DNA of 33,241 bases from Oscillospiraceae bacterium. GTDB taxonomy: Bacteria; Bacillota; Clostridia; Oscillospirales; Oscillospiraceae. The position numbers and the translations under genes were made by a program. The stretch spans positions 1 to 33,241 of the forward strand of contig JAILFJ010000063.1 of the NCBI GenBank assembly GCA_024697625.1. The letters are read 5' to 3'. Each line of letters opens with the position of its first letter. Positions within the stretch are counted from its first letter, which is position 1. The notes below the pieces were generated by a model that saw only the letters and a list, made by a program, of their open reading frames with translations, did not search any database and was not told the DNA's origin. Shown piece by piece: positions 27,351 through 33,241 of this stretch.

Positions 27351-28544
27351 ATGAATCTGAAGCTTTCTGACAGAATTACAAAGCCTGACTTCCAGGGCGA
27401 GTTTACGGCCTCCATTCTGGCTGCTGCCGCCTCTCCTGACATTATTTCCTTCGCCGGCGGTCTTCCGAACCCGGTTTCCTTCCCGATTCCGCAGATGGAG
27501 GCTGCCACTAAGAAGGTCCTTGAAGAAAACGGCGTTACCGCTCTCCAGTACAGCTCCACCGCCGGCTGGCCGGCACTGCGCCAGTGGATCGCGAAGCGCT
27601 ACGAGACCATGGGTGTCTACGGCGTAAGTGCAGACGATATCATCATCACCAACGGCTCGCAGCAGGCCCTCGCAATGATGGGCGCCGCCATGATCAACGC
27701 CGGTGATAAGGTCATCGTCGAAGATCCCACCTATCTGGTCGCCCTGCAGTCCTTCCACGTATACGATCCTGTCGTGCTTCCCGTCACCATGAATTCCGAC
27801 GGCATCGACTGCGATAAGCTCGCCGAGACCGTGAAGAACAATCCGGAGGCCAAGTTCGCCTACCTGATCCCGAACTTCCAGAATCCGACCGGCCTGAGCT
27901 ATTCTCAGGAGGTCCACGACAAGGTTGTCGAGATCTTCAAAAACAGCAACGTCCTGCTGCTTGAGGACAACCCCTACCGTGAGCTCCGCTTTGCCGGCAA
28001 GGCCACCGACAGCTTCGGCAAGGAGCTGGGAGAGCAGTGCTGCATGCTTGGCACCTTCTCCAAGATCGTCACCCCGGGCATGCGGATCGGCTGGATCTGC
28101 GTGCGCAACAAGGAGCTGCACGACAAGCTCATGAGCTACAAGGCCACGGCCGACCTGCATACCAACATCTTCAGCCAGATGGTTCTGGCCCAGTACCTCG
28201 CCGACAACGACGTGGACGAGCACATCGACAAGACCAAAGTCCTCTATAAGGCCAAGTCCGACCTGATGGTCGAATGCCTGAAGAAGTATCTGCCCGAGGG
28301 CTGTGAGCTGACTCCGACCGAGGGCGGCATGTTCCTGTGGGTCACGCTTCCCAACGGGATCTCTGCCGTGGAGCTCTACCGCAAGGCCCTGGCCAAGGGT
28401 GTTGCGATCTGCCCGGGAGACCCCTTCTATGAGACGCAGCGCAACGTCTCGAGCTTCCGCGTCAACTACTCCAACAGCACGGACGAGGCGATTGAGAAGG
28501 GCATCCGGATTCTTGGAGAGGCCTGCGCCGAAATGATGGCCTGA
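27351..28544 (+). CDS. PLP-dependent aminotransferase, class I/II fold
   Basis: 397 residues of the ARO8/LysN-like branch of fold-type I aminotransferases, without the GntR helix-turn-helix of MocR regulators. Lys238 in GTFSKIVTPG should hold pyridoxal phosphate; NFQNPTG (Asn178) and EDNPY (Asp206) contact the cofactor, and FRVNYS near the end supplies the arginine for the substrate carboxylate. Substrates in this group include aromatic, branched-chain and 2-aminoadipate amino acids; I cannot choose. Codon use is strikingly biased to a few C- and G-ending codons, suggesting strong expression. AAAGGAGCAAACAAG is the ribosome binding site. It is a single-gene unit ending at a good terminator. 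Confidence 0.92.
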   Translation: MNLKLSDRITKPDFQGEFTASILAAAASPDIISFAGGLPNPVSFPIPQMEAATKKVLEENGVTALQYSSTAGWPALRQWIAKRYETMGVYGVSADDIIITNGSQQALAMMGAAMINAGDKVIVEDPTYLVALQSFHVYDPVVLPVTMNSDGIDCDKLAETVKNNPEAKFAYLIPNFQNPTGLSYSQEVHDKVVEIFKNSNVLLLEDNPYRELRFAGKATDSFGKELGEQCCMLGTFSKIVTPGMRIGWICVRNKELHDKLMSYKATADLHTNIFSQMVLAQYLADNDVDEHIDKTKVLYKAKSDLMVECLKKYLPEGCELTPTEGGMFLWVTLPNGISAVELYRKALAKGVAICPGDPFYETQRNVSSFRVNYSNSTDEAIEKGIRILGEACAEMMA

Positions 28545-28625
28545 AGTCAGACCTCATAAACTTCGGGGCATCGGAGCAGAGGGCGTTTTTGCCGGTCTCT
28601 GAAATCCAATCGCACATTTTCACAG

Positions 28626-28652
28626 GCTGTCGGTAAAACCGGCAGCTTTTTT
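28626..28652 (+). terminator. Terminator of aminotransferase gene
   Basis: GCTGTCGG (28626-28633) pairs with CCGGCAGC (28639-28646) with one T-G wobble, followed by six Ts. A textbook intrinsic terminator. Confidence 0.9.
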
Positions 28653-28706
28653 ATGTAAAAAACCGTTCAAATTTGTTTACCTGTTTATTCAAATTTACAG
28701 GCCGAA

Positions 28707-28735
28707 TTGTTCATAAATATCTGATTTAATATGCA
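28707..28735 (+). promoter_or_regulatory. Probable promoter of HtrA-like gene
   Basis: TTGTTC (28707-28712) and TATGCA (28730-28735) are separated by 17 bp in an AT-rich stretch. The boxes are imperfect. Just upstream lies CCTGT...ACAGG, a possible binding site. Confidence 0.5.
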
Positions 28736-28785
28736 CAACAGGAAAACCTGTATCCATTCTTTTTGAAAAGAGGTTTGAACTACAG

Positions 28786-29967
28786 ATGAAACTTGCAAAA
28801 ACAGGAAACCCGACGGCAATGAACAGATTGCTCAGTACAGTTCTTCTCTTCTGTCTGCTCGGCGGTCTGGTATTTCTCGGGATGTCTCCGAAAGCCGATG
28901 CTGAGTCCCCGGAGCTCTCCGCAGCGGATCTTTACGAGCAGAACGTCAGCTCCACGGTCGGCATCACCATGAGCGCCAAGACCAACAGCCGTTACGGCTA
29001 CGGCTACACCTATCAGGCATCCGGTTCCGGCTTTATCATCAACAGCGACGGCTATATTCTGACAAATTATCATGTGATCGACGGCTACGATACCGTCAAG
29101 GTTGCGACCTATGACCAGGAGACCTATGATGCAAAGGTCATCGGTTATGACGAGAGTAACGATATCGCAGTGCTGAAGATTGAGGCCAAGAATCTGAAGC
29201 CCGTAACACTCGGTGATTCTGATACGGTGCGCGTCGGCGAGCAGGTCTACGCCATCGGCAATCCTCTGGGCGAGCTGACCTTCTCCCTGACCGGAGGCAT
29301 TGTAAGTGCCCTGAGCAGAGACATCAGAACCGGCTCCGGTATGAGCATGAGCCTCATCCAGACAGACTGTGCCATCAACTCCGGCAACTCCGGCGGCGCG
29401 CTGTTCAACACCCGCGGTGAGGTCATCGGTATCACCAATGCAAAGTTCTCGGCCTCCGGAAGCTCCGAGGCAGAGATTGACAACATCGCCTTTGCGATTC
29501 CGATCAACAGCGTCAAGAACATCTTCACCAGCATCATCGAGAACGGTTACGTCCTCAAGCCTTATATCGGCATCGTTGTCTCTCCGCTCTCTGAAGAGAC
29601 TGCCAACATCACCGGCATCCGGGCAGGCGCCTGGGTTCGCGAGGTGACCGAGGGCGCCGCGGCGGACAAGGCCGGCATTCAGGTCAATGATGTTATCGTG
29701 AAGGTGGACAGCAAGGACGTTGCAAGCTCCAACGATCTTGTCAGGATCATCTCTGAATCCCATCCGGGAGACGTGCTCACCTTCCATATCTACCGTCAGG
29801 GAGAGGAAATCGAATTGGATGTCGAGGTAGAATCCAAGACCGAGTCTGCGCTGAAACACGAGGAAGAAGCTGCGGCCAAGTCGGAAGAGAACTCTGAGCA
29901 GCCCGAGCAGATCCCCTGGAGCGGCAATCCGATGGAGGATTTCTTCCGGTACTACTTCGGATATTGA
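28786..29967 (+). CDS. HtrA/DegP-like serine protease with PDZ domain
   Basis: 393 residues. A hydrophobic segment at about 14-33 is a signal anchor or signal peptide, so the protease acts outside the membrane. The trypsin-like domain (about 50-240) has the full triad: His96 (TNYHVI), Asp126 (SNDIAVL) and Ser202 (INSGNSGGAL). One PDZ domain follows (about 255-350). The C-terminus is acidic (EEEAAAKSEENSEQPEQ) and then aromatic. HtrA proteases degrade or refold damaged envelope proteins. The start ATG follows AAAGAGG. No two-component system is next to it, which is the common partner in Bacillota. Confidence 0.94.
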   Translation: MKLAKTGNPTAMNRLLSTVLLFCLLGGLVFLGMSPKADAESPELSAADLYEQNVSSTVGITMSAKTNSRYGYGYTYQASGSGFIINSDGYILTNYHVIDGYDTVKVATYDQETYDAKVIGYDESNDIAVLKIEAKNLKPVTLGDSDTVRVGEQVYAIGNPLGELTFSLTGGIVSALSRDIRTGSGMSMSLIQTDCAINSGNSGGALFNTRGEVIGITNAKFSASGSSEAEIDNIAFAIPINSVKNIFTSIIENGYVLKPYIGIVVSPLSEETANITGIRAGAWVREVTEGAAADKAGIQVNDVIVKVDSKDVASSNDLVRIISESHPGDVLTFHIYRQGEEIELDVEVESKTESALKHEEEAAAKSEENSEQPEQIPWSGNPMEDFFRYYFGY

Positions 29968-29987
29968 TTCCTGTAGCAAATTAAAAC

Positions 29988-30053
29988 GGCTCCGAAAAAC
30001 CGGAGCCTGACTGTCAGAACGGGATATCACGTGTTGTTTGCGTGATATCCCGT
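29988..30053. terminator. Two consecutive hairpins after HtrA-like gene
   Basis: GGCTCCG/CGGAGCC (29988-29994 with 30001-30007) lies 21 bases after the stop. It is followed by a perfect 13-bp inverted repeat (30019-30031 with 30041-30053). The T-tracts expected of plus-strand terminators are missing, so one or both may act as RNA-stability elements or protein-binding palindromes instead. Confidence 0.5.
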
Positions 30054-30092
30054 AATAAAAATACAGGCCGGTTCGTGGCTTTCACGGACCGG
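30054..30092 (-). terminator. Terminator of Ala/Pro-rich protein gene
   Basis: On the minus strand, CCGGTCCGTG pairs with CACGAACCGG (30083-30092 with 30068-30077; one wobble), then CCTGTATTTTTATT supplies the T-tract. It begins 29 bases after the stop of the minus-strand gene. Confidence 0.75.
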
Positions 30093-30121
30093 TCTGCGTT
30101 GTTATTCTGTGCGGTATTCTC

Positions 30122-31732
30122 TTATCTGACGGTTACCCCATCCAGCGCAGCGATCATCTCAAAGGGATAGTAGCTGTCACGGATCTTCAGGGTGGTGAAG
30201 TCGGTTCCTGCGGGGATATCCATCAGGAAGGTCTCGCCGTTGGAGCGGTACTGAACCTGAACCGTGACATCGCTGCGGGCCTTCAGTGCCTCGATCAGCA
30301 CAGGGCAGAACTCGCGATAACCTTCCGAACGGGCGTCAATCACGATCGTGCTGTTCTTCGGAGCGTTGCGGATCTTGTCTGCCCAGTTGCGGCAGAAGGT
30401 CTCATGTGCGGTGGTGACTTTGTTTGTGGTCTGAGTAGGACTCACTCTGCAGCAGCCGTATACATGCTTCATCAGCCAGCAGTATTCAGCCGGAGTAAGG
30501 TCCTCATACCAGAGCTTGGTCGTCAGAACGCTGGAGAGATCAAGCGTCGCGCCGCTTCCGATCAGGGTATTTATAACGTCTTTGCTGATCGTGACGACCC
30601 ACTTTCCGTCGGCAGTCTTCCTTACACTCTCAAAAATACCGGAACTGGTATCAATCTCTGTGATCTTGTACCAAACACCGGGGGTAATGGTCAGCGTCAC
30701 ATCATCTGTAAGGGTTCCGTCCTCATGGGCCTTGACCTTGCCGTTATCCATTCCGATGACAGAGGAATCCTTGCCTTTGTCTTCTCCTGCATCCGTAATC
30801 TTGGCATGCTTGCCGACTTCGATCTTTACCTCGACAACATCAGATTTGGTGGGATCAATAATCTTTCCGTTGTAGACAACGGCAGCCTCCGTCTCTTCTA
30901 CAGGCACCTCGTCAATAACTGCCTCAACATCCGAGACGTCGATCATAACAGCGGGAGCAGGCGCAGCCTCCGGCGCGGGAACGGGCACAGCTTCCTCAGC
31001 GGCAGGTGCGGCTTCCTCGACTGCCGGAGCCGGAGCGGCTTCCTCGACTGCCGGAGGGGCAACTTCCTCTGTGGCAGGATCGGCCTCCGGCGCATCAGCC
31101 AGGGCAGCTTCCTCAGCGGCAGGGGCGGCTTCCGGCGCGTCAGCAGGCGCAGCTTCCTCAGCGGCAGGTGCGGTTTCCGGCGCGTCAGCAGGCGCAGCTT
31201 CTTCGACTGCCGGAGCTTCTTCTGCGGGGGCTTCTGCCGCAACAGGCTCCTCCACAGCAGGGGCAACCTCAACCGCAGGCACTTCTTCCGTTGCAGGAGC
31301 AGCTTCAACTGCAGGGGCCGTCTCATTCACAGGGGCTTCTTCTGCAGCAGGGGCAGCTTCCACCGCGGGGGCGGCAGAGACTTCTTCCGTCACGGGGGTT
31401 GCCTCAACGGCTGGCGCAGCAGGAGCCGCTTCCGTCACAGGAGCAGCCTCTGTAACCGGTGCCGCAGGAGCAGCTTCCACTGCGGGGGCAGCAGGCGCAG
31501 GAGCAGCTTCAACGGCTGGCGCAGCAACCGGAGCGGGTGCCTGTGCGGCAGCCTTCGCAGCCTCTTCTTCAAGTTTCTTTTTGCGGAGTCTCTCCTGCTC
31601 GAGCTGCAGCTGAAGCAGTGCTTCCGGAGAGAGGCTCTCATCCGCCGCAAAAGCGGAGGTCAGAACCAGACTGCCCATCAGGCAGAGCACCAGCAGCATG
31701 GACAGGACTCTGATCAGGGTTTTTTGCTTCAT
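30122..31732 (-). CDS. Secreted Ala/Pro/Glu-rich repeat protein
   Basis: 536 residues; I do not recognise a family. A signal peptide (KQKTLIRVLSMLLVLCLMG, cleavage probably after SAFA) precedes a charged coiled-coil-like stretch (LQLQLEQERLRKKKLEEEAA, about 40-60). Residues about 65-290 are low-complexity: Ala, Pro, Val and Glu with EAAPA, PAVEAAP and PVTEEV blocks. The last 240 residues are ordinary in composition and look folded, with a Cys-containing segment (CWLMKHVYGCC) and strand-rich ends. There is no LPxTG or other sorting signal. The repeat part is probably an extended acidic stalk across the cell wall, with the C-terminal domain displayed beyond it. ATG 31732 is chosen for its AAGGAG at 9 bases. 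Confidence 0.78.
   Translation of the reverse strand: MKQKTLIRVLSMLLVLCLMGSLVLTSAFAADESLSPEALLQLQLEQERLRKKKLEEEAAKAAAQAPAPVAAPAVEAAPAPAAPAVEAAPAAPVTEAAPVTEAAPAAPAVEATPVTEEVSAAPAVEAAPAAEEAPVNETAPAVEAAPATEEVPAVEVAPAVEEPVAAEAPAEEAPAVEEAAPADAPETAPAAEEAAPADAPEAAPAAEEAALADAPEADPATEEVAPPAVEEAAPAPAVEEAAPAAEEAVPVPAPEAAPAPAVMIDVSDVEAVIDEVPVEETEAAVVYNGKIIDPTKSDVVEVKIEVGKHAKITDAGEDKGKDSSVIGMDNGKVKAHEDGTLTDDVTLTITPGVWYKITEIDTSSGIFESVRKTADGKWVVTISKDVINTLIGSGATLDLSSVLTTKLWYEDLTPAEYCWLMKHVYGCCRVSPTQTTNKVTTAHETFCRNWADKIRNAPKNSTIVIDARSEGYREFCPVLIEALKARSDVTVQVQYRSNGETFLMDIPAGTDFTTLKIRDSYYPFEMIAALDGVTVR
31064..31198 (-). repeat. Three tandem 45-bp coding repeats
   Basis: Three head-to-tail units (31064-31108, 31109-31153, 31154-31198) each encode a 15-residue EAAPADAPEAAPAAE-like block. 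Units two and three are nearly identical at the DNA level and the first is more diverged, suggesting recent expansion by slippage or recombination. Confidence 0.8.
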
Positions 31733-31808
31733 GGTCATATACTCCTTTTCTGTTATCCAAAGTGTAAATACGGACAACAAATCTTCATTCTACACTTTTG
31801 TAGCATCC

Positions 31809-31837
31809 ATTATAAAAAAGACTAGAACATAATACAA
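31809..31837 (-). promoter_or_regulatory. Promoter of Ala/Pro-rich protein gene
   Basis: On the minus strand, TTGTAT (31832-31837) and a perfect TATAAT (31809-31814) are separated by 17 bp, with a leader of about 70 bases that contains a small CTACA/TGTAG hairpin. Confidence 0.75.
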
Positions 31838-31880
31838 CCGCAAAGTTGTGAATTTTTTATGAACGCAGCACGCTTGTTTC

Positions 31881-32339
31881 TTAAGTTTTTTTAAGATCTT
31901 TTCTGTTTTTCATAAACTCACGGCCGAGTCTGCTGGCATCTCTCTCAAACCAGACACTGTCATATGGCGGAAGTTTTTTGCCGGGAATCACTTTCTGTAC
32001 AATACGTCTGTACCAGTATCTCCCGGACGACGGCAGATTCACCAGGATCGGCATCAGCGGACCGTAATAGCAGTTTTGGATACTGTGGCCGTGTTCATGC
32101 TGCTTCAGCTGCTCCGTTGCATCTCTGCACGTGAACAGAAAGACACCGAGACTGCCGCCGCCCCAGCCTTTTCCAACCGGGAAGTTGATACAGTTTCCAT
32201 AGCGTTCCGGCCGGTGTCCGGTAACCAGCATGCCAAGCGCTACAACAGCGCCTCCGACGTTCACCGGGAGTCCCCAGGTGAACGAGCGCAGATAGAACTC
32301 CCGATCAGACAGGTTTGGATTCGGATCCGGGATTTTCAT
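31881..32339 (-). CDS. Membrane-associated protein with HEHGH motif
   Basis: 152 residues from ATG 32339; I do not recognise a named family. A hydrophobic segment (VGGAVVALGMLVTG, about 27-40) may sit in the membrane, and a second weaker one lies around YYGPLMPILVNLP. Between them, LKQHEHGHSIQN contains His-Glu-x-x-His, the zinc-binding pattern of many metallopeptidases, so a small membrane peptidase or a metal-binding protein is possible. The following WYRRI and YDSVWFERDASRLG segments look conserved-type. AAGGGG lies 7 bases upstream. Its ATG overlaps the mobA stop (ATGA), so translation is coupled to mobA. Confidence 0.6.
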   Translation of the reverse strand: MKIPDPNPNLSDREFYLRSFTWGLPVNVGGAVVALGMLVTGHRPERYGNCINFPVGKGWGGGSLGVFLFTCRDATEQLKQHEHGHSIQNCYYGPLMPILVNLPSSGRYWYRRIVQKVIPGKKLPPYDSVWFERDASRLGREFMKNRKDLKKT

Positions 32340-32938
32340 CTCTGCGCCCCTTCTCCGCATCTCTCTGCGTTTTCACCCCAGAGCATCCGTACTCTCTCAT
32401 AATCTTCCGGTGTGTTGCAGTTGGTAAGCAGCGATTCGTCTCCCTTATAGAAAACCTGCCTGACGGGAGCTCGTTCCAGCAGCTTTCTGATCGCCGCTTT
32501 TTCAGAATTCAGGACAGCCTCTGCCGTCCTCCACAGTTCACCGTCATACACCGCCATCAGCGGTTCGGTTCTCTCTCCGTGGCACAGCGCAGTGATCCCT
32601 CCCTCGTGAGCTGAGATCAGCTCCCGAAGCGTCTGCTGTGGAATCAACGGTACATCCACGCTGAGCAGCAGGCACGCAGAGTGCTCCGCCGCTTTCAGGC
32701 AGGCGTGAAGTCCGCTGAGCGGTCCCCGATGCGGAATAAGGTCGGGAACCGTCCTTGTTCCGGGAAGGCTTTCTCCGTATCCCGAAAGCATGACATCCCG
32801 AATCCCGACGGCAATCAGCTTTTCCGTCTGAATCTCAACAAGTCTCCTGTCGCCGAGCAGAAGATCGGCCTTGTCCCGCCCCATCCGGGAGCTGTATCCT
32901 CCGGCCAGTATGATTCCCGATACTTCATCTGGTTTCAT
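32336..32938 (-). CDS. mobA: Molybdenum cofactor guanylyltransferase MobA
   Basis: 200 residues. LAGGYSSRMGRDKA (about 11-24) is the nucleotide-binding signature of MobA-type NTP transferases; HRGPLSGL and SVDVPLIP, with the metal-binding aspartate, follow. MobA adds GMP to molybdopterin to make the guanine dinucleotide form used by DMSO-reductase family enzymes, such as the one encoded at 12715-15192. The related CTP-dependent MocA has a similar start, but the neighbourhood and length favour MobA. It has its own promoter and is translationally coupled to the HEHGH protein. No other cofactor genes (moa, moe) are in the window. Confidence 0.88.
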   Translation of the reverse strand: MKPDEVSGIILAGGYSSRMGRDKADLLLGDRRLVEIQTEKLIAVGIRDVMLSGYGESLPGTRTVPDLIPHRGPLSGLHACLKAAEHSACLLLSVDVPLIPQQTLRELISAHEGGITALCHGERTEPLMAVYDGELWRTAEAVLNSEKAAIRKLLERAPVRQVFYKGDESLLTNCNTPEDYERVRMLWGENAERCGEGAQR

Positions 32939-32996
32939 TCCGTACCATCCCTTCCCATACCGTGTATGTTACCAATAAAGGAATCACCGTATTGAG

Positions 32997-33025
32997 ATCA
33001 TATCACGCTTTACCTGATTCGGCAA
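32997..33025 (-). promoter_or_regulatory. Promoter of mobA operon
   Basis: On the minus strand, TTGCCG (33020-33025) and TATGAT (32997-33002) are separated by 17 bp, about 60 bases ahead of the start codon. The leader is too short for a Moco riboswitch. Confidence 0.7.
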
Positions 33026-33050
33026 CCGTAATGATATGCAAAAAACAGGA

Positions 33051-33079
33051 TTTACAAAACTCCGAACATCTACTATATT
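33051..33079 (+). promoter_or_regulatory. Possible promoter of the last, partial gene
   Basis: TTTACA (33051-33056) and TATATT (33074-33079) are separated by 17 bp. It lies about 130 bases upstream of the start codon, and the repeats below fall between the two. TATACT at 33173-33178 could be the -10 of a second, nearer promoter, but no good -35 box accompanies it. Confidence 0.45.
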
Positions 33080-33107
33080 ATAATTAAGTCAATCTATTAT
33101 AATTAAG
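33076..33107. repeat. 13-bp direct repeat, two copies
   Basis: TATTATAATTAAG occurs at 33076-33088 and again at 33095-33107, a 19-bp period, in a very AT-rich stretch. Confidence 0.7.
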
Positions 33108-33110
33108 GAT

Positions 33111-33167
33111 TTGTCACAAAATTAATTAATCATATTGTAACGAAAAGAGTGGATTATTTTGTGACAA
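33111..33167. promoter_or_regulatory. Three related TTGTNACRAAAW sites, probable operator
   Basis: TTGTCACAAAAT (33111-33122), TTGTAACGAAAA (33135-33146) and, inverted, ATTTTGTGACAA (33156-33167). The first and third are perfect reverse complements over 12 bp. The second and third also share a flanking CATA/TATG extension. The third site ends 5 bp ahead of a possible -10 box, so a regulator bound there would touch the promoter. The regulator is unknown. Confidence 0.6.
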
Positions 33168-33209
33168 TATGATATACTATCAGCAGATCATTCATAGGAG
33201 GATCTGCTG

Positions 33210-33241
33210 ATGGTAGTCAATGCGGAAACCGAGCGTGTAAT
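33210..33241 (+). CDS. Start of a gene cut by the window edge
   Basis: ATG at 33210 follows a consensus AGGAGG (33196-33201) at 8 bases, and the frame stays open to the end of the window, giving MVVNAETERV and one incomplete codon. Ten residues do not allow a family call. The elaborate control region upstream suggests a regulated gene. Confidence 0.6.
   Translation, partial: MVVNAETERV

Noticed and set aside
31071..31613. Gly/Ala/Ser-rich plus-strand frame of 180 residues
   Set aside because: It is the complement of the Ala/Pro/Glu repeat codons; GC-rich repeats keep several frames open. It has no ribosome binding site.

Overview
The window looks like chromosomal DNA from an anaerobic, low-oxygen-adapted Gram-positive bacterium of class Clostridia (Bacillota). 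Supporting signs are strong AGGAGG-type ribosome binding sites, sigma-A promoters with 17-bp spacers, a class III fructose-1,6-bisphosphatase, a C_GCAxxG_C_C redox protein, an iron-sulfur aldo/keto reductase, a molybdenum reductase operon and lactate-racemase cofactor genes. Base composition is moderately GC-rich throughout. I see no tRNA, rRNA, IS element, prophage or CRISPR array. Gene density is high and most genes sit in short operons.

Layout: 0.2-1.4 kb, an ECF-type sigma factor translationally coupled to a membrane protein that is probably its anti-sigma factor. 1.4-2.7 kb, an SPFH/band-7 membrane protein plus a ribbon-helix-helix repressor-like protein, behind a promoter overlapped by a perfect double palindrome. 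2.8-3.5 kb, an XRE regulator with a zinc ribbon. 3.6-5.1 kb, a TIR-transmembrane-leucine-rich-repeat protein. 5.3-8.1 kb, recA co-transcribed with a WYL-domain/DEDDh-exonuclease fusion. 8.2-8.7 kb, a non-coding, hairpin-rich region between divergent promoters. 8.8-10.1 kb, an NSS sodium symporter.

10.3-15.4 kb holds an operon for a twin-arginine-exported molybdopterin reductase, its four-cluster electron-transfer subunit, a TorD chaperone and a polyferredoxin. Its leader folds like a molybdenum cofactor (Moco) riboswitch followed by a terminator that shares bases with the aptamer P1 stem. mobA, at the far end of the window, acts in the same cofactor pathway. 15.5-18.7 kb is aldo/keto reductase, larB, larE and cupin. 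18.9-20.8 kb is a PTS-IIC-like membrane protein and a DUF2461 protein. 20.9-27.2 kb is a minus-strand cluster: C_GCAxxG_C_C protein, fbp, GNAT/YoaP protein and beta-galactosidase. 27.3-30 kb carries a PLP aminotransferase and an HtrA protease. 30.1-31.7 kb is a secreted Ala/Pro/Glu-rich repeat protein. 31.9-32.9 kb is an HEHGH membrane protein coupled to mobA. The last 300 bp is an AT-rich control region with repeated TTGTNACRAAAA-like sites in front of a gene cut by the window edge.

The most notable items are the riboswitch-controlled molybdoenzyme operon, the TIR-TM-LRR protein, the WYL-exonuclease fusion ahead of recA, the SPFH/RHH operon with its operator, and the structured 8.2-8.7 kb intergenic region. 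All assignments are by eye from motifs; no database search was run.
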